From the NCBI GenBank assembly GCA_023457435.1, contig JAEWLS010000048.1:62001-126000 (forward strand): a stretch of DNA of 64,000 nt, read 5' to 3'. The translations under genes were made by a program, and so were the position numbers. Shown here piece after piece: positions 15,931 through 23,675 of this stretch. The notes under the pieces were generated by a model, which saw nothing but the letters and a program-made list of their open reading frames with translations, was not told where the DNA came from and searched no databases. This DNA comes from Pseudomonadota bacterium. Its GTDB lineage: Bacteria > Pseudomonadota > Alphaproteobacteria > Rhizobiales > Rhizobiaceae. The number at the start of each line of letters is the position of its first letter. Position 1 is the first letter of the stretch.

Positions 15931-16932
15931 CTAGGCAAGGGCTCCAGCGGGGCGCAGCCCACCGACGCGGATGCCGTTCCAGTTCGTCATCGTGGGGCGC
16001 GCAAAGTCGGCGAAGGCGGCGCCAAGCGGGTCGCGCGCCAGCTGGTCGGCAATGACCTTCGCGACCATGACTTCGGCGGCGCGCGTGGTTCCGTCGTCGC
16101 ATTTCAGTGCGATGCCGAGGCCGAGTTCCGGTATCGCGGCGCAAAAGACGCCCTCGGCGCCGGTCTTCGTGAAGACGCGGCCGTTAGCGGCCTCCATGAA
16201 GCGCGTGTCGGCACGGCCCGTGCCGGCGACCTCGAAAGGCGAAGCCATGCAAGCATCGAGAATGCGTCGGGCAGCCTCCGCCCGTTTCGGCGGCAAGCCG
16301 CTGCCCGTCACCATGCGGGCGAATGAGCGTGCAAGGCTGATCAGCGGGACGGCGTAGGTCGGGATCGAACAGCCGTCGATGCCGCAAACGTCCTCACCAT
16401 GCGCGGCGCCGGTGACACTCTCCATCGCATCGCGCACCCATTCCTGCGACTGGTGGCTGCGTTCGACGTAGCCCTTCGTTTCTACGCCCTCATGCACGCA
16501 GGTGCAGAGGAACCCGGAATGCTTGCCAGAGCAGTTGTTGTGGAGCGCGCTTGGCTCGCCGCCCTGGCGGGCCAGCTGGTGCGCCGCGTCGGCAAAGCTC
16601 GGCCAGTGCGTGCCGCACTCGAGCGCCGAGCGATCGAGCCCGGCGCGCGCAAGAATCGCCTGCGCACGCGCCGTATGGCGAGGCTCGCCGGAGTGCGAAG
16701 CACAGGCAAGCGCAAGATCGGCCTGGCTGAAACCGTACGCGTCGGACGCGCCGCTCTCGACCAGCGGAAGCGCCTGAATCGCCTTCACGGCAGAGCGCGG
16801 AAACACCGGCCTCTCCACCTCGCCGATGGACAGCAAGACCCGGCCGTCGCCATCGACGACCGCAACCGACCCGCGGTGGCGGCTTTCGATCACATCGCCG
16901 CGAGTTACCTCGACCAGTACGGGATTTGCCAT
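15931..16932 (-). CDS. L-asparaginase, thermolabile class 3 (ReAV-type)
   Basis: A 333-residue protein related to the thermolabile asparaginase of Rhizobium etli (ReAV/AnsA), a class unlike the classical bacterial enzymes. The serine beta-lactamase-like pair SxxK is Ser47-Lys50 in FPRSAVKAIQALP. Further motifs are CASHSGEPRHT, NCSGKHSGFLCTC and CGIDGCSIPTYAVPL; the cysteines of the last two are the zinc-site candidates of this class. It hydrolyses asparagine to aspartate and ammonia, in the cytoplasm (no signal). Length and motifs fit well. It is divergent from the DUF3750 pseudogene. Confidence 0.88.
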   Translation of the reverse strand: MANPVLVEVTRGDVIESRHRGSVAVVDGDGRVLLSIGEVERPVFPRSAVKAIQALPLVESGASDAYGFSQADLALACASHSGEPRHTARAQAILARAGLDRSALECGTHWPSFADAAHQLARQGGEPSALHNNCSGKHSGFLCTCVHEGVETKGYVERSHQSQEWVRDAMESVTGAAHGEDVCGIDGCSIPTYAVPLISLARSFARMVTGSGLPPKRAEAARRILDACMASPFEVAGTGRADTRFMEAANGRVFTKTGAEGVFCAAIPELGLGIALKCDDGTTRAAEVMVAKVIADQLARDPLGAAFADFARPTMTNWNGIRVGGLRPAGALA

Positions 16933-17011
16933 CGCGCCACCGCAATTGCTGTTGAACGGCTACCGGTATTCGCTCGCCGGGGATTGGGCAATTCCGCTGA
17001 AACGTCTCGTC

Positions 17012-17748
17012 ATGTGGTCCATCGCGCTCGTCGCCGTCCTGTTCGTGTTGCCGGCGCTGGCGACAGTCGCGTGGTGGACGTTCGTCGACCGTCCCGCAAG
17101 CTGGAGCGCGGCCGACTGGTCGTCGGCCGGCGTGCTGCCCCCGGTGGACGCCGACCGCGACGCGGCCGTCTACGTGCTGGCGGCGCGGACCGGCGGCCTG
17201 AAGGGCGCACTTTCGGTCATAGCTGGATCGTGCTGAAGAAGCCGGGGGCCGCGGCCTACGAGCGCTGGGACAAGGTGGCCTGGGGTTCCCCGATCCGCCG
17301 CAACTCGCGCGCAGCTGACGGGTACTGGTATTCGAACGCGCCGATCGTGGTCGGTGCCGTGCGCGGCGAGCAGGCGGAAACCCTTATCCCGCGCTTCGAG
17401 GCTGCGATCGCGTCCTACCCGTTCGCGCATGCGGGCGGCTATCGCATCTGGCCGGGCCCGAACTCCAACAGCTTCGTGGCGCACGTGCTTCGCGAGGTGC
17501 CGGAGTTCGGTGCCGTGCTGCCACCGCATGCGGTGGGACGCGACTATCAGCCCGGCTTCTTCGCCTTCGACCACACTTCCGACTGGACCGACTTTCACCT
17601 GACGCTGGGAGGCCTGCTGGGCGTCGCTGCCGGCAGATTGTCGGGACTGGAACTGCATTTCGCCGGGCTCGTCGCCGGCATCGATTTCTTACGCCCGGCG
17701 CTGAAGATCCCGGGTGTCGGCACCGTGCCGCTCTGGCCGCGCGGCTAG
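17012..17748 (+). pseudogene. DUF3750 domain protein, interrupted by a single-base frameshift
   Basis: Two consecutive frames together read as one DUF3750 protein. Frame one, from ATG 17012, gives a membrane segment (WSIALVAVLFVLPALATVAW) then DRPASWSAADWSSAGVLPP and VYVLAARTGGLKGALSV, after which it meets a stop (IAGSC*). Frame two continues exactly where the family continues: HSWIVLKKPGAAAYERWDKV, WYSNAPIVVGAVRGEQAETL, PGPNSNSFVAHVLREVP and GRDYQPGFFAFDHTSDW. The join is at 17216-17219, where one C (GTC CAT AGC to GTC ATA GC) is missing. Either a real mutation or a sequencing error. Function of DUF3750 is unknown. Its end overlaps the TetR gene by four bases. Confidence 0.85.
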
Positions 17749-18416
17749 TCGTCGATCAGCACTCCACGGGCGATCAGGCGCACGAAAGCAGCCACCTCCT
17801 CCTCGTCATCCCAGTCCGCCTGCGGCATGAAGATCGTCGAGGTGATGAAGTAGCCGGCGAAGAGCGAGGCAATCCAGCGCGCGATTCGGGCCGGAGGTTC
17901 GTTACGCATCCTTCCCGCGGCAATCTCGCGCTGCATGAGCTGCATGGGCCCGCCAAGGCCGGCGGGAATTTGCGCGAACAGCACCTTCTGCAACTGCGGC
18001 CGGAACGGAAGCTCCTGGATCAGGATGCGCAGCAGAGGCGCGAAGCGGCGGATGTAGCGCAGCCGCTCCGTCAGCACCACGCGCAACACATCCTCGACCC
18101 GACCATCATGCTCTGCCGCGACCCTTTCGAACTGCCCCTGCGCCGCCGGCACGACGATGCGCGACAGAACCGGCTGGACGAGGCGCAGCAGCATCTCCTC
18201 CTTGGTCACGAAGTGGCGGAAGATCGTCGCCTCGGCGACACCGGCGTGCTGCGCGATCTCGCGCGTGGACGTCGCGTCGAACCCGCGTTCAGCAAACAGC
18301 CGCACCGCGGAAGCGACGATGGCCCGCTTCTTCGGCGGAAGCGGGCCTTCGAGATCGGCAATCGCATGAACGATCGCGTCGATCGCCTCGTCTACGACGG
18401 GCGAGGGTTCAGGCAT
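17745..18416 (-). CDS. TetR/AcrR family transcriptional regulator
   Basis: A 223-residue regulator with the TetR N-terminal helix-turn-helix at about residues 28-76 (IVASAVRLFAERGFDATSTR, AGVAEATIFRHFVTKEEML). The C-terminal ligand domain is unmatched. Its start overlaps the stop of the upstream ABC-2-type permease by eight bases, so both are read from one promoter. A perfect 16-bp palindrome lies upstream of the permease and is the likely operator, which would make the operon autoregulated and inducible by an exported compound. Confidence 0.92.
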   Translation of the reverse strand: MPEPSPVVDEAIDAIVHAIADLEGPLPPKKRAIVASAVRLFAERGFDATSTREIAQHAGVAEATIFRHFVTKEEMLLRLVQPVLSRIVVPAAQGQFERVAAEHDGRVEDVLRVVLTERLRYIRRFAPLLRILIQELPFRPQLQKVLFAQIPAGLGGPMQLMQREIAAGRMRNEPPARIARWIASLFAGYFITSTIFMPQADWDDEEEVAAFVRLIARGVLIDD

Positions 18417-19521
18417 GCGCGGTGGCGGGAAGCGGCCGAATCATCGACCAAGCGTAGGTTCCCGCCCATACCAAAACCAGACCGGCGATAGCCGCCGACG
18501 CGGCGACCACCAGAAATCCGTGATCAGGCCCGCCGATGAGCACAGACCGGAACGCCGCGGGGACGACATGGAAGGGGGCAGCCTCGCCGACCGCGCGCAG
18601 CCAGTCTGCAGCGCCGGCGACCGGCATCTGCGCGCCGGAGAGAACCGGCTGCCAGAAGGCCAGCGGCAGCACGACGAGTATCGCCCAGAAGCCGATGACC
18701 GAGAACAGGCCGAGCGACAGGAGGGTGATCGCGTAGGCGGCGAGCCAGCCTATGCCCCACAGCGTCAAGACGCTGGACCATGCGCCCGCAATGCCGGCCA
18801 CGGTGAGCGCGAGCAGAAGGCTTGCCGCACCCGTCGACGCGATCGGAAGGACGCTGCGCAACGCGGCTATCGGGCCGGCAGGCGACGGCGCCCGCCGTGT
18901 GGCCAGGTAGAGCATCAGCGAGCCGACGAACCCTGCGAGCCAAATGGCGCTGGTGGCCGCGATCGGGGCGGCCGAAGCTGCGCCACTGGGTGAGGCGTGC
19001 AGCACCTCCGTGGCGGCCGAAACCGTCGGGGCGCCCTGGATGCCGAAGGCCTTGGCGATCATGCCCAGCGCAGTGTTGATACCCAGCTGGATCTGCGCCG
19101 GCACGGCGGCTCCAAGCTGCGCCTCCATGGCGGAAAGATGCTGGCTGGTGACGATCCTGATCGGCACGGGGATTGCGCCGCGTTGCGCCACCGCCTTGGT
19201 GAACTCCGGAGGAAGGATGAGCAGCGCGGAGACCTCGCCGGCATCGAGCGCCGCCTTGCCTTCTTCCTCGGTGGCAAGAGCCCGGGTCGAGAACGGGGCG
19301 TTCGCGGTCAGTCCCGTGACGAGCTGGTCGCCGACCTTGATCGGCAGCATCGGGGCACCCTCGTCGAGATTGACGATGCCGAGTGTGACCGCCCTGGCAA
19401 CGCGGGACGGATCGGGCGCCGCGCTCAGACCGAAGAACGAGATGAACATGATCGCGATCGGGGCGACGAGCGCGCCACGAAAGAATGGCGATTGCCGCAG
19501 GCTGCTGACCAGGGTGTGCAT
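18409..19521 (-). CDS. ABC-2 type membrane protein (YhgE/Pip-like)
   Basis: A 370-residue membrane protein: an N-terminal helix (about residues 17-35), a long periplasmic loop (about 40-185) and four to five further helices (about 190-350), the architecture of ABC-2 membrane-3/YhgE-Pip proteins. The segment SRVARAVTLGIVNLDEGAPM at the start of the loop is typical. ABC-2 proteins with this shape work in drug or glycan export, but no ATPase gene is adjacent. It starts at ATG 19521 (GAGAACTTCC upstream), 31 bases after the palindromic operator. The TetR gene follows with an eight-base overlap. Substrate unknown. Confidence 0.8.
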   Translation of the reverse strand: MHTLVSSLRQSPFFRGALVAPIAIMFISFFGLSAAPDPSRVARAVTLGIVNLDEGAPMLPIKVGDQLVTGLTANAPFSTRALATEEEGKAALDAGEVSALLILPPEFTKAVAQRGAIPVPIRIVTSQHLSAMEAQLGAAVPAQIQLGINTALGMIAKAFGIQGAPTVSAATEVLHASPSGAASAAPIAATSAIWLAGFVGSLMLYLATRRAPSPAGPIAALRSVLPIASTGAASLLLALTVAGIAGAWSSVLTLWGIGWLAAYAITLLSLGLFSVIGFWAILVVLPLAFWQPVLSGAQMPVAGAADWLRAVGEAAPFHVVPAAFRSVLIGGPDHGFLVVAASAAIAGLVLVWAGTYAWSMIRPLPATAHA

Positions 19522-19552
19522 GGAAGTTCTCCAACGATGGGCACGATTGTAA

Positions 19553-19568
19553 GTGAGTGATCACTCAC
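19553..19568. promoter_or_regulatory. Palindromic operator GTGAGTGA-TCACTCAC for the TetR/ABC-2 operon
   Basis: A perfect 16-bp palindrome at 32-47 bases upstream of the permease ATG, with the TGAGTGATCACTCA type of core common for TetR-family operators. It sits where it could block a promoter of the permease-TetR operon. The binding protein is inferred from position. Confidence 0.75.
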
Positions 19569-19611
19569 AAGTCAAGGTCCGTCGATTGGTGACCGGGGGC
19601 GGCGCCGATCG

Positions 19612-20178
19612 TCAGCTCTCGGGGATGCGTTCGAAGAGATGCTGGTAGACGAGAACCAGGCCGAGCTCGTCGACAAGGAGGTCGGCCTCGAAGCCTTTCG
19701 CGGCGCCGAGGTCGACGTAGCGGACAGAACGCGCGCCGCGCCGGACGTAACGCTGACATGAGCGCTCGACGGTCATCGCTGCGCCGTCGATGTAGGCCGT
19801 GTCCAGCGTGAGCACCGAATCGTCAGCGAGCGGAAGGCGGCGGATCGGAAAGGTGTTGCACAGCGGCGTTACCGACAGGTCGGGCTCCTCCGCACCGTCG
19901 AGATCCGGACGGCGAGTCCCATCCACCGCCCAGCCATCGCCATCACGCTCGAGCAAAAGCTTGCGCAGGCCGTCGCGGTTCCACCGCTCGACCTCGATGC
20001 GCAACGCCGTCCAGCTGGGAGAGAGCGTCCAGCGGTGATCGAGCCGAAACCCGCCCATGCCGGCGCACAATACGGTCGCCGTCACGTCTATGCGGTCGGT
20101 TCCGATGCGCAGCTCGGCGCGCTCGAAGCCCTCGACGTCGACGCGCCGCCAATAAAGGACCAAAGGCTCCGCGCTCAT
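19612..20178 (-). CDS. DUF1089 putative glycolipid-binding protein
   Basis: A 188-residue protein without a signal or membrane segment. It matches the DUF1089 family (annotated putative glycolipid-binding) by its overall pattern: WRRVDVEGFERAEL, DYRWTLSPSW, ERDGDGWAVDGT, then PDLDGAEEPDLSVTPLCNTF and later VERSCQRYVRRGARSVRY. The fold recalls a lipocalin-like barrel. Function is unknown; the name rests on one archetype. It follows the thiolase gene on the same strand, separated by nine bases, so both may be one transcript. Confidence 0.82.
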   Translation of the reverse strand: MSAEPLVLYWRRVDVEGFERAELRIGTDRIDVTATVLCAGMGGFRLDHRWTLSPSWTALRIEVERWNRDGLRKLLLERDGDGWAVDGTRRPDLDGAEEPDLSVTPLCNTFPIRRLPLADDSVLTLDTAYIDGAAMTVERSCQRYVRRGARSVRYVDLGAAKGFEADLLVDELGLVLVYQHLFERIPES

Positions 20179-20187
20179 CCGGCCCTG

Positions 20188-21354
20188 CTACTTGATCCGT
20201 TCGAGGATCGAGACGTAGTTCGCGACAGCGGCGCCGCCCATGTTGAAGATGCCGCCGAGGGTAGCGCCGGGCACCTGGATGCCACCGGCCTCGCCGGCGA
20301 GCTGCATCGACGTCAGCACGTGCATCGAAACGCCGGTAGCGCCGATCGGATGGCCCTTCGACTTCAGGCCGCCCGACGGGTTCACCGGCAGACGCCCGGT
20401 CTTCTCGGTCTGGCCTTCGAGCGCGATCGCCGCCCCCTGCCCAGGCTTGGCCAGCCCCATCGCCTCGTATTCGATGAGCTCGGCGATGGTGAAGCAGTCG
20501 TGGGTCTCGACAAGAGACAGATCGTCGAGGGTCAGCCCACCGGATGCAAGCGCCTTGTTCCACGCGGCCTCGCAGCCTTCGAAGGCGAGGATGTCGCGCT
20601 TCGACATCGGCAGGAAGTCCTGCACATGCTCGTTGGCGCGGAAGGCGATCGCGCGGCGCATGCGCAGGGCGGTCTGCGTGTCGGCAAGCACCAGCGCCGC
20701 AGCGCCATCGGAAACGAGCGAGCAGTCGGTGCGCTTCAAGGGGCCGGCGACGAACGGGTTCCTGTCGCTCTCGGTCCTGCAGAACTCGAAGCCGAGATCC
20801 TTGCGCATCTGGGCGTAGGGATTGTCGACGCCGTTGCGGTGGTTCTTCGCGGCAATGCTGGCCAGAGCGTCGGACTGGTCGCCGTAGCGCTGGAAGTAGG
20901 CGGCGGCGATCTTGCCGAAGACGCCGGCGAACCCGGCCGGGGTGTCGCCATCCTCCGGCAGATACGAGGCGCGCAGCAGATTGCGCCCGACCTCCGGACC
21001 CGGCGTCGCCGTCATCTGCTCGGCGCCGACGACCAGAACGATACGCGCGGCTCCGGCATCGATGGCGCGGATGCCCTGGCGCACCGCGGCCGAGCCGGTC
21101 GCGCACGCGTTCTCGACGCGCGTCGCGGGCTTGAAGCGCAGTCGATCGTCGGCCTGCAGCACGAGGCTCGCGGTGAAATCCTGCGGCGAGAAGCCGGCGT
21201 TGAAATGCCCGAGCACGATCTCGTCGACATCGTCGGGCCCGATGCCGGCATGATCGAGCGCATCGCGCGTCACCGCGACGATCAGGTCCTCGAGCGACTT
21301 GCCGTCGGCCCTGCCGAAGCGGGAATGGGCCCAGCCAACAACGCATGCGGTCAT
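20188..21354 (-). CDS. Acetyl-CoA acetyltransferase family thiolase (SCP-x-like)
   Basis: A 388-residue thiolase. The acylated cysteine is Cys84 in RVENACATGSAA, followed by ETHDCFTIAELIEYEAMG and the late GHPIGATG loop with the catalytic His. The lack of a C-terminal CxG motif typical of classical thiolases and the SCP-x-like spacing suggest a thiolase of the sterol-carrier type or a lipid-related acyltransferase. GGAGAAGC is just upstream of the ATG. It is divergent from betI. An imperfect palindrome lies upstream. The exact substrate is unknown; the family handles beta-ketoacyl-CoA cleavage or formation. Confidence 0.85.
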   Translation of the reverse strand: MTACVVGWAHSRFGRADGKSLEDLIVAVTRDALDHAGIGPDDVDEIVLGHFNAGFSPQDFTASLVLQADDRLRFKPATRVENACATGSAAVRQGIRAIDAGAARIVLVVGAEQMTATPGPEVGRNLLRASYLPEDGDTPAGFAGVFGKIAAAYFQRYGDQSDALASIAAKNHRNGVDNPYAQMRKDLGFEFCRTESDRNPFVAGPLKRTDCSLVSDGAAALVLADTQTALRMRRAIAFRANEHVQDFLPMSKRDILAFEGCEAAWNKALASGGLTLDDLSLVETHDCFTIAELIEYEAMGLAKPGQGAAIALEGQTEKTGRLPVNPSGGLKSKGHPIGATGVSMHVLTSMQLAGEAGGIQVPGATLGGIFNMGGAAVANYVSILERIK

Positions 21355-21379
21355 GAAGCTTCTCCGTGCGCGGCGTATT

Positions 21380-21393
21380 GTTCAAGTATGAAC
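21380..21393 (-). promoter_or_regulatory. Inverted repeat GTTCA-N4-TGAAC upstream of thiolase gene
   Basis: Perfect 5-base arms with a four-base spacer, 26-39 bases upstream of the thiolase ATG, in the divergent region with betI. A possible operator, not matched to any regulator seen here. Confidence 0.3.
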
Positions 21394-21435
21394 TACCGGC
21401 CGGATTTGTAAATCCGAAAGCAAGGCAGCTTTCGG

Positions 21436-21455
21436 TTGATTGACGCGTCAATCAA
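21436..21455. promoter_or_regulatory. BetI-type operator TTGATTGACGCGTCAATCAA
   Basis: A perfect 20-bp palindrome, 15 bases before the betI ATG at 21470, in the divergent region with the thiolase gene. BetI binds palindromic sites between divergent bet genes; sequence TTGATTGACG is of that type. Choline is the likely inducer. Confidence 0.8.
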
Positions 21456-21469
21456 AACTACGCTTGGCC

Positions 21470-22054
21470 ATGCCTCGCCTGGGAATGGAGCCATTGCGCC
21501 GCCGCGCGCTGATCGACGCGACGCTGACCGCCGTCGGCGAGCGCGGCTCGCTCGACGTCACCATGGCCGACATCGCCGCCCGGGCCGGGGTCTCGTCGGC
21601 GCTGGCCCACCACTATTTCGGCGCCAAGGACGACCTTCTGTTCGCCACCATGCGGCATCTGCTGGTCGAGTTGCGCGGCGAGCTTGTGAAGGCACTGGCG
21701 CAAGCGACGACGCCGCGGGAACGCATCGACGCCGTCGTCGCCGTGAACTTCTCGCCGGAGCAGTTCCGGGCAGAGACGGTGGGAGCCTGGCTCGCCTTCT
21801 ACGTGTCGGCGCAGCATTCGCCGCCGATGCGCCGCCTGCTTCGCATCTACGCCAGACGTTTGCATGCCAATCTGATGGCGGGCCTGGTCGGCGTCATGCC
21901 GCGGCCGCGGGCCGAGCGGGTGGCCGAGGCCGCCGCCGCCATGATCGACGGGCTCTACATCCGGCGCGCCTTGAAGCAGGGCGAGCCAGACCCGGTCTCG
22001 GCGCAGGCGCTGGTCCGCGACTTTCTCGACATGAAGCTGGGGGATTCACAATGA
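21470..22054 (+). CDS. betI: Choline-responsive repressor BetI
   Basis: A 194-residue TetR-family repressor matching BetI: MPRLGMEPLRRRALIDATLT, the helix-turn-helix VTMADIAARAGVSSALAHHY and the FGAKDDLLFATMRHLL segment. BetI represses choline uptake and oxidation genes until choline binds. ATG 21470 is chosen, since BetI proteins begin MPxxGMEPxRR; an upstream TTG at 21440 lies inside the operator and is unlikely. Its stop is overlapped by the ATG of the next gene (ATGA), so it is translated with the rest of the operon. Confidence 0.95.
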   Translation: MPRLGMEPLRRRALIDATLTAVGERGSLDVTMADIAARAGVSSALAHHYFGAKDDLLFATMRHLLVELRGELVKALAQATTPRERIDAVVAVNFSPEQFRAETVGAWLAFYVSAQHSPPMRRLLRIYARRLHANLMAGLVGVMPRPRAERVAEAAAAMIDGLYIRRALKQGEPDPVSAQALVRDFLDMKLGDSQ

Positions 22055-22689
22055 TCACAATCTGGGGACGCGCGTCGTCCGGCAACGTGCAGATCGCCAT
22101 GTTCGCCATCGGCGAACTCGGTCTCGAGCATCAGCGGCTCGACGTCGGCGGAAAGTTCGGGGGCACCGACACGCCGGACTACGTGGCGCTGAACCCCAAC
22201 AAGCTGGTGCCGACCATGAAGGACGGCGAGCTTGTGCTGTGGGAAAGCGCGGCGATCGTCCGCTACCTCGGGGCCACCTATGGCGACGAAGCGTTCTGGC
22301 CGACATCGCCGGCGACCCGCGCGCGCATCGACCAATGGGCGGAGTGGACCAAGACCACCTTCCAGCCGATGTTCGTCAACGTGTTCGTGCCGATGGTCTT
22401 CCGGCCCTCGTCGGAACGCGACCCGGCGGCGATAGCGGCGGCCGCGCAGAAGGTGCAGCCGCTCGCCAGGATGCTCGACGAGCGCCTGGCGCGCAGCCCG
22501 TATCTCGGCGGCGGCGAGCTGTCGTTCGGCGACTGCGTGCTCGGGCCGGTGCTTTACCGCTACTTCACTCTCGACGGGTTCGAACGCGCCAACACGCCGC
22601 ACCTGCGCGGCTACTACGACCGCCTGACCGAGCGGCCTGCGTTCCGCGAACACGGCATGATCGAGTTCGAAAGCATGAGGGCGCAGTGA
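22051..22689 (+). CDS. Glutathione S-transferase in the bet operon
   Basis: A 212-residue protein with a thioredoxin-fold N-terminal domain (MITIWGRASSGNVQIAMFAI, LNPNKLVPTMKDGELVLWES) and an all-helical C-terminal domain (AFWPTSPATRARIDQWAEW, SYLGGGELSFGDCVLGPVLY), typical of GSTs. The start ATG overlaps the betI stop and its stop overlaps the next GTG (GTGA), so the five genes are coupled. GSTs conjugate glutathione or reduce it in isomerase-like steps; the substrate in choline catabolism is unknown. This gene sits where betC is found in other rhizobia. Confidence 0.9.
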   Translation: MITIWGRASSGNVQIAMFAIGELGLEHQRLDVGGKFGGTDTPDYVALNPNKLVPTMKDGELVLWESAAIVRYLGATYGDEAFWPTSPATRARIDQWAEWTKTTFQPMFVNVFVPMVFRPSSERDPAAIAAAAQKVQPLARMLDERLARSPYLGGGELSFGDCVLGPVLYRYFTLDGFERANTPHLRGYYDRLTERPAFREHGMIEFESMRAQ

Positions 22690-23675
22690 TCCCGTCGCGC
22701 GAGCATATCGAGCGCGCATACGCGACCACGCGCACGGCGACGCAGTACACGCCGCTGATCGAGAGCACGGCGCTTGCCGCGCAAGTCGGGGCGGGCCGCG
22801 TTTTCGTCAAGCCGGAATCGCTGCAGTGGGCAGGCTCGTTCAAGGCGCGCGGCGCCTATTGGCGGCTGACGCTGCTGACGCCCGAGGAGCGCAGGCGCGG
22901 CGTTGTCGCCTACTCGTCGGGCAATTTCGCGCAGGGGCTCGCCGCCGCCGGGCAGTCGCTTGGCATACCGGTGACCATCGTGATGCCGGTGGACGTGCCG
23001 GCGGCCAAGCAGGGCGCAACGCGCGGCTACGGCGCGACGGTCGTGCTGACCGAGCACGGCGACCGCGCCCGCGAGGAGGTGGCCTCGGCGAAAGCCAGGG
23101 AGATCGCTCGCGAACAGGATCTCGCGCTGCTGCATCCATTCGACGATCCGGAGATCGTCGCCGGTCAGGCGGGGTGCGGGCTGGAGACGCTCGATCAGCT
23201 CGGCAGGATCGGCGCGAGCCCGCAGCTCGTCCTGTGTCCGGTGGGCGGCGGCGGACTGATCGGCGGCATCGCGCTTGCCTTCCATTATCGTTCACCCGCC
23301 GCGAAGGTCGTAGCCGTCGAGCCGGAAGGCTTCGACGGAATGGGACGGTCGCTGGCGGCGGGCGCCATCGAGACCGTGCCACTTGGCGCGGCTTCGATCT
23401 GCGACGGCCTGATGGCGCGGCGACCGGGCGACGCGCCGTTCGCCGCGGTGACCCACGCCGGGGTCAGCGCCACCACAGTGTCGGACGCTGCGGTGCGTCG
23501 CGCGATGAAGTTCGCTTTCGAGAGGCTGAAGCTCGTGCTCGAGCCTTCGGGAGCCGCCGCGCTCGGCGCATTGCTGGACGGAAAGGTCGACGCGGCCGGC
23601 AAGACCGTCGTCGTCATCGCCACCGGCGGGAATGTGTCCCTGTCCGACTACATGCGGCATGTCGCCGATGCCTGA
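22686..23675 (+). CDS. Threonine/serine dehydratase-like PLP enzyme
   Basis: A 329-residue fold-type II PLP enzyme. The PLP lysine is Lys53 in GSFKARGAYWRLT, with the SSGNFAQGLA loop, the phosphate-binding GGGGLIGG and a late VIATGGNVSL. Family members deaminate threonine, serine or hydroxyaspartate; no regulatory (ACT) domain is present, so a degradative type is favoured. Start GTG 22686 lies in the overlap GTGA with the GST stop, and its stop overlaps betA by eight bases. Position within the choline operon suggests a role in using the serine or glycine produced from betaine, but this is an inference. Confidence 0.88.
   Translation: MIPSREHIERAYATTRTATQYTPLIESTALAAQVGAGRVFVKPESLQWAGSFKARGAYWRLTLLTPEERRRGVVAYSSGNFAQGLAAAGQSLGIPVTIVMPVDVPAAKQGATRGYGATVVLTEHGDRAREEVASAKAREIAREQDLALLHPFDDPEIVAGQAGCGLETLDQLGRIGASPQLVLCPVGGGGLIGGIALAFHYRSPAAKVVAVEPEGFDGMGRSLAAGAIETVPLGAASICDGLMARRPGDAPFAAVTHAGVSATTVSDAAVRRAMKFAFERLKLVLEPSGAAALGALLDGKVDAAGKTVVVIATGGNVSLSDYMRHVADA

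Noticed and set aside
16399..17215. Upstream part of the + frame that enters DUF3750
   Set aside because: It runs antisense to the asparaginase gene and carries no homology until the frameshift point.
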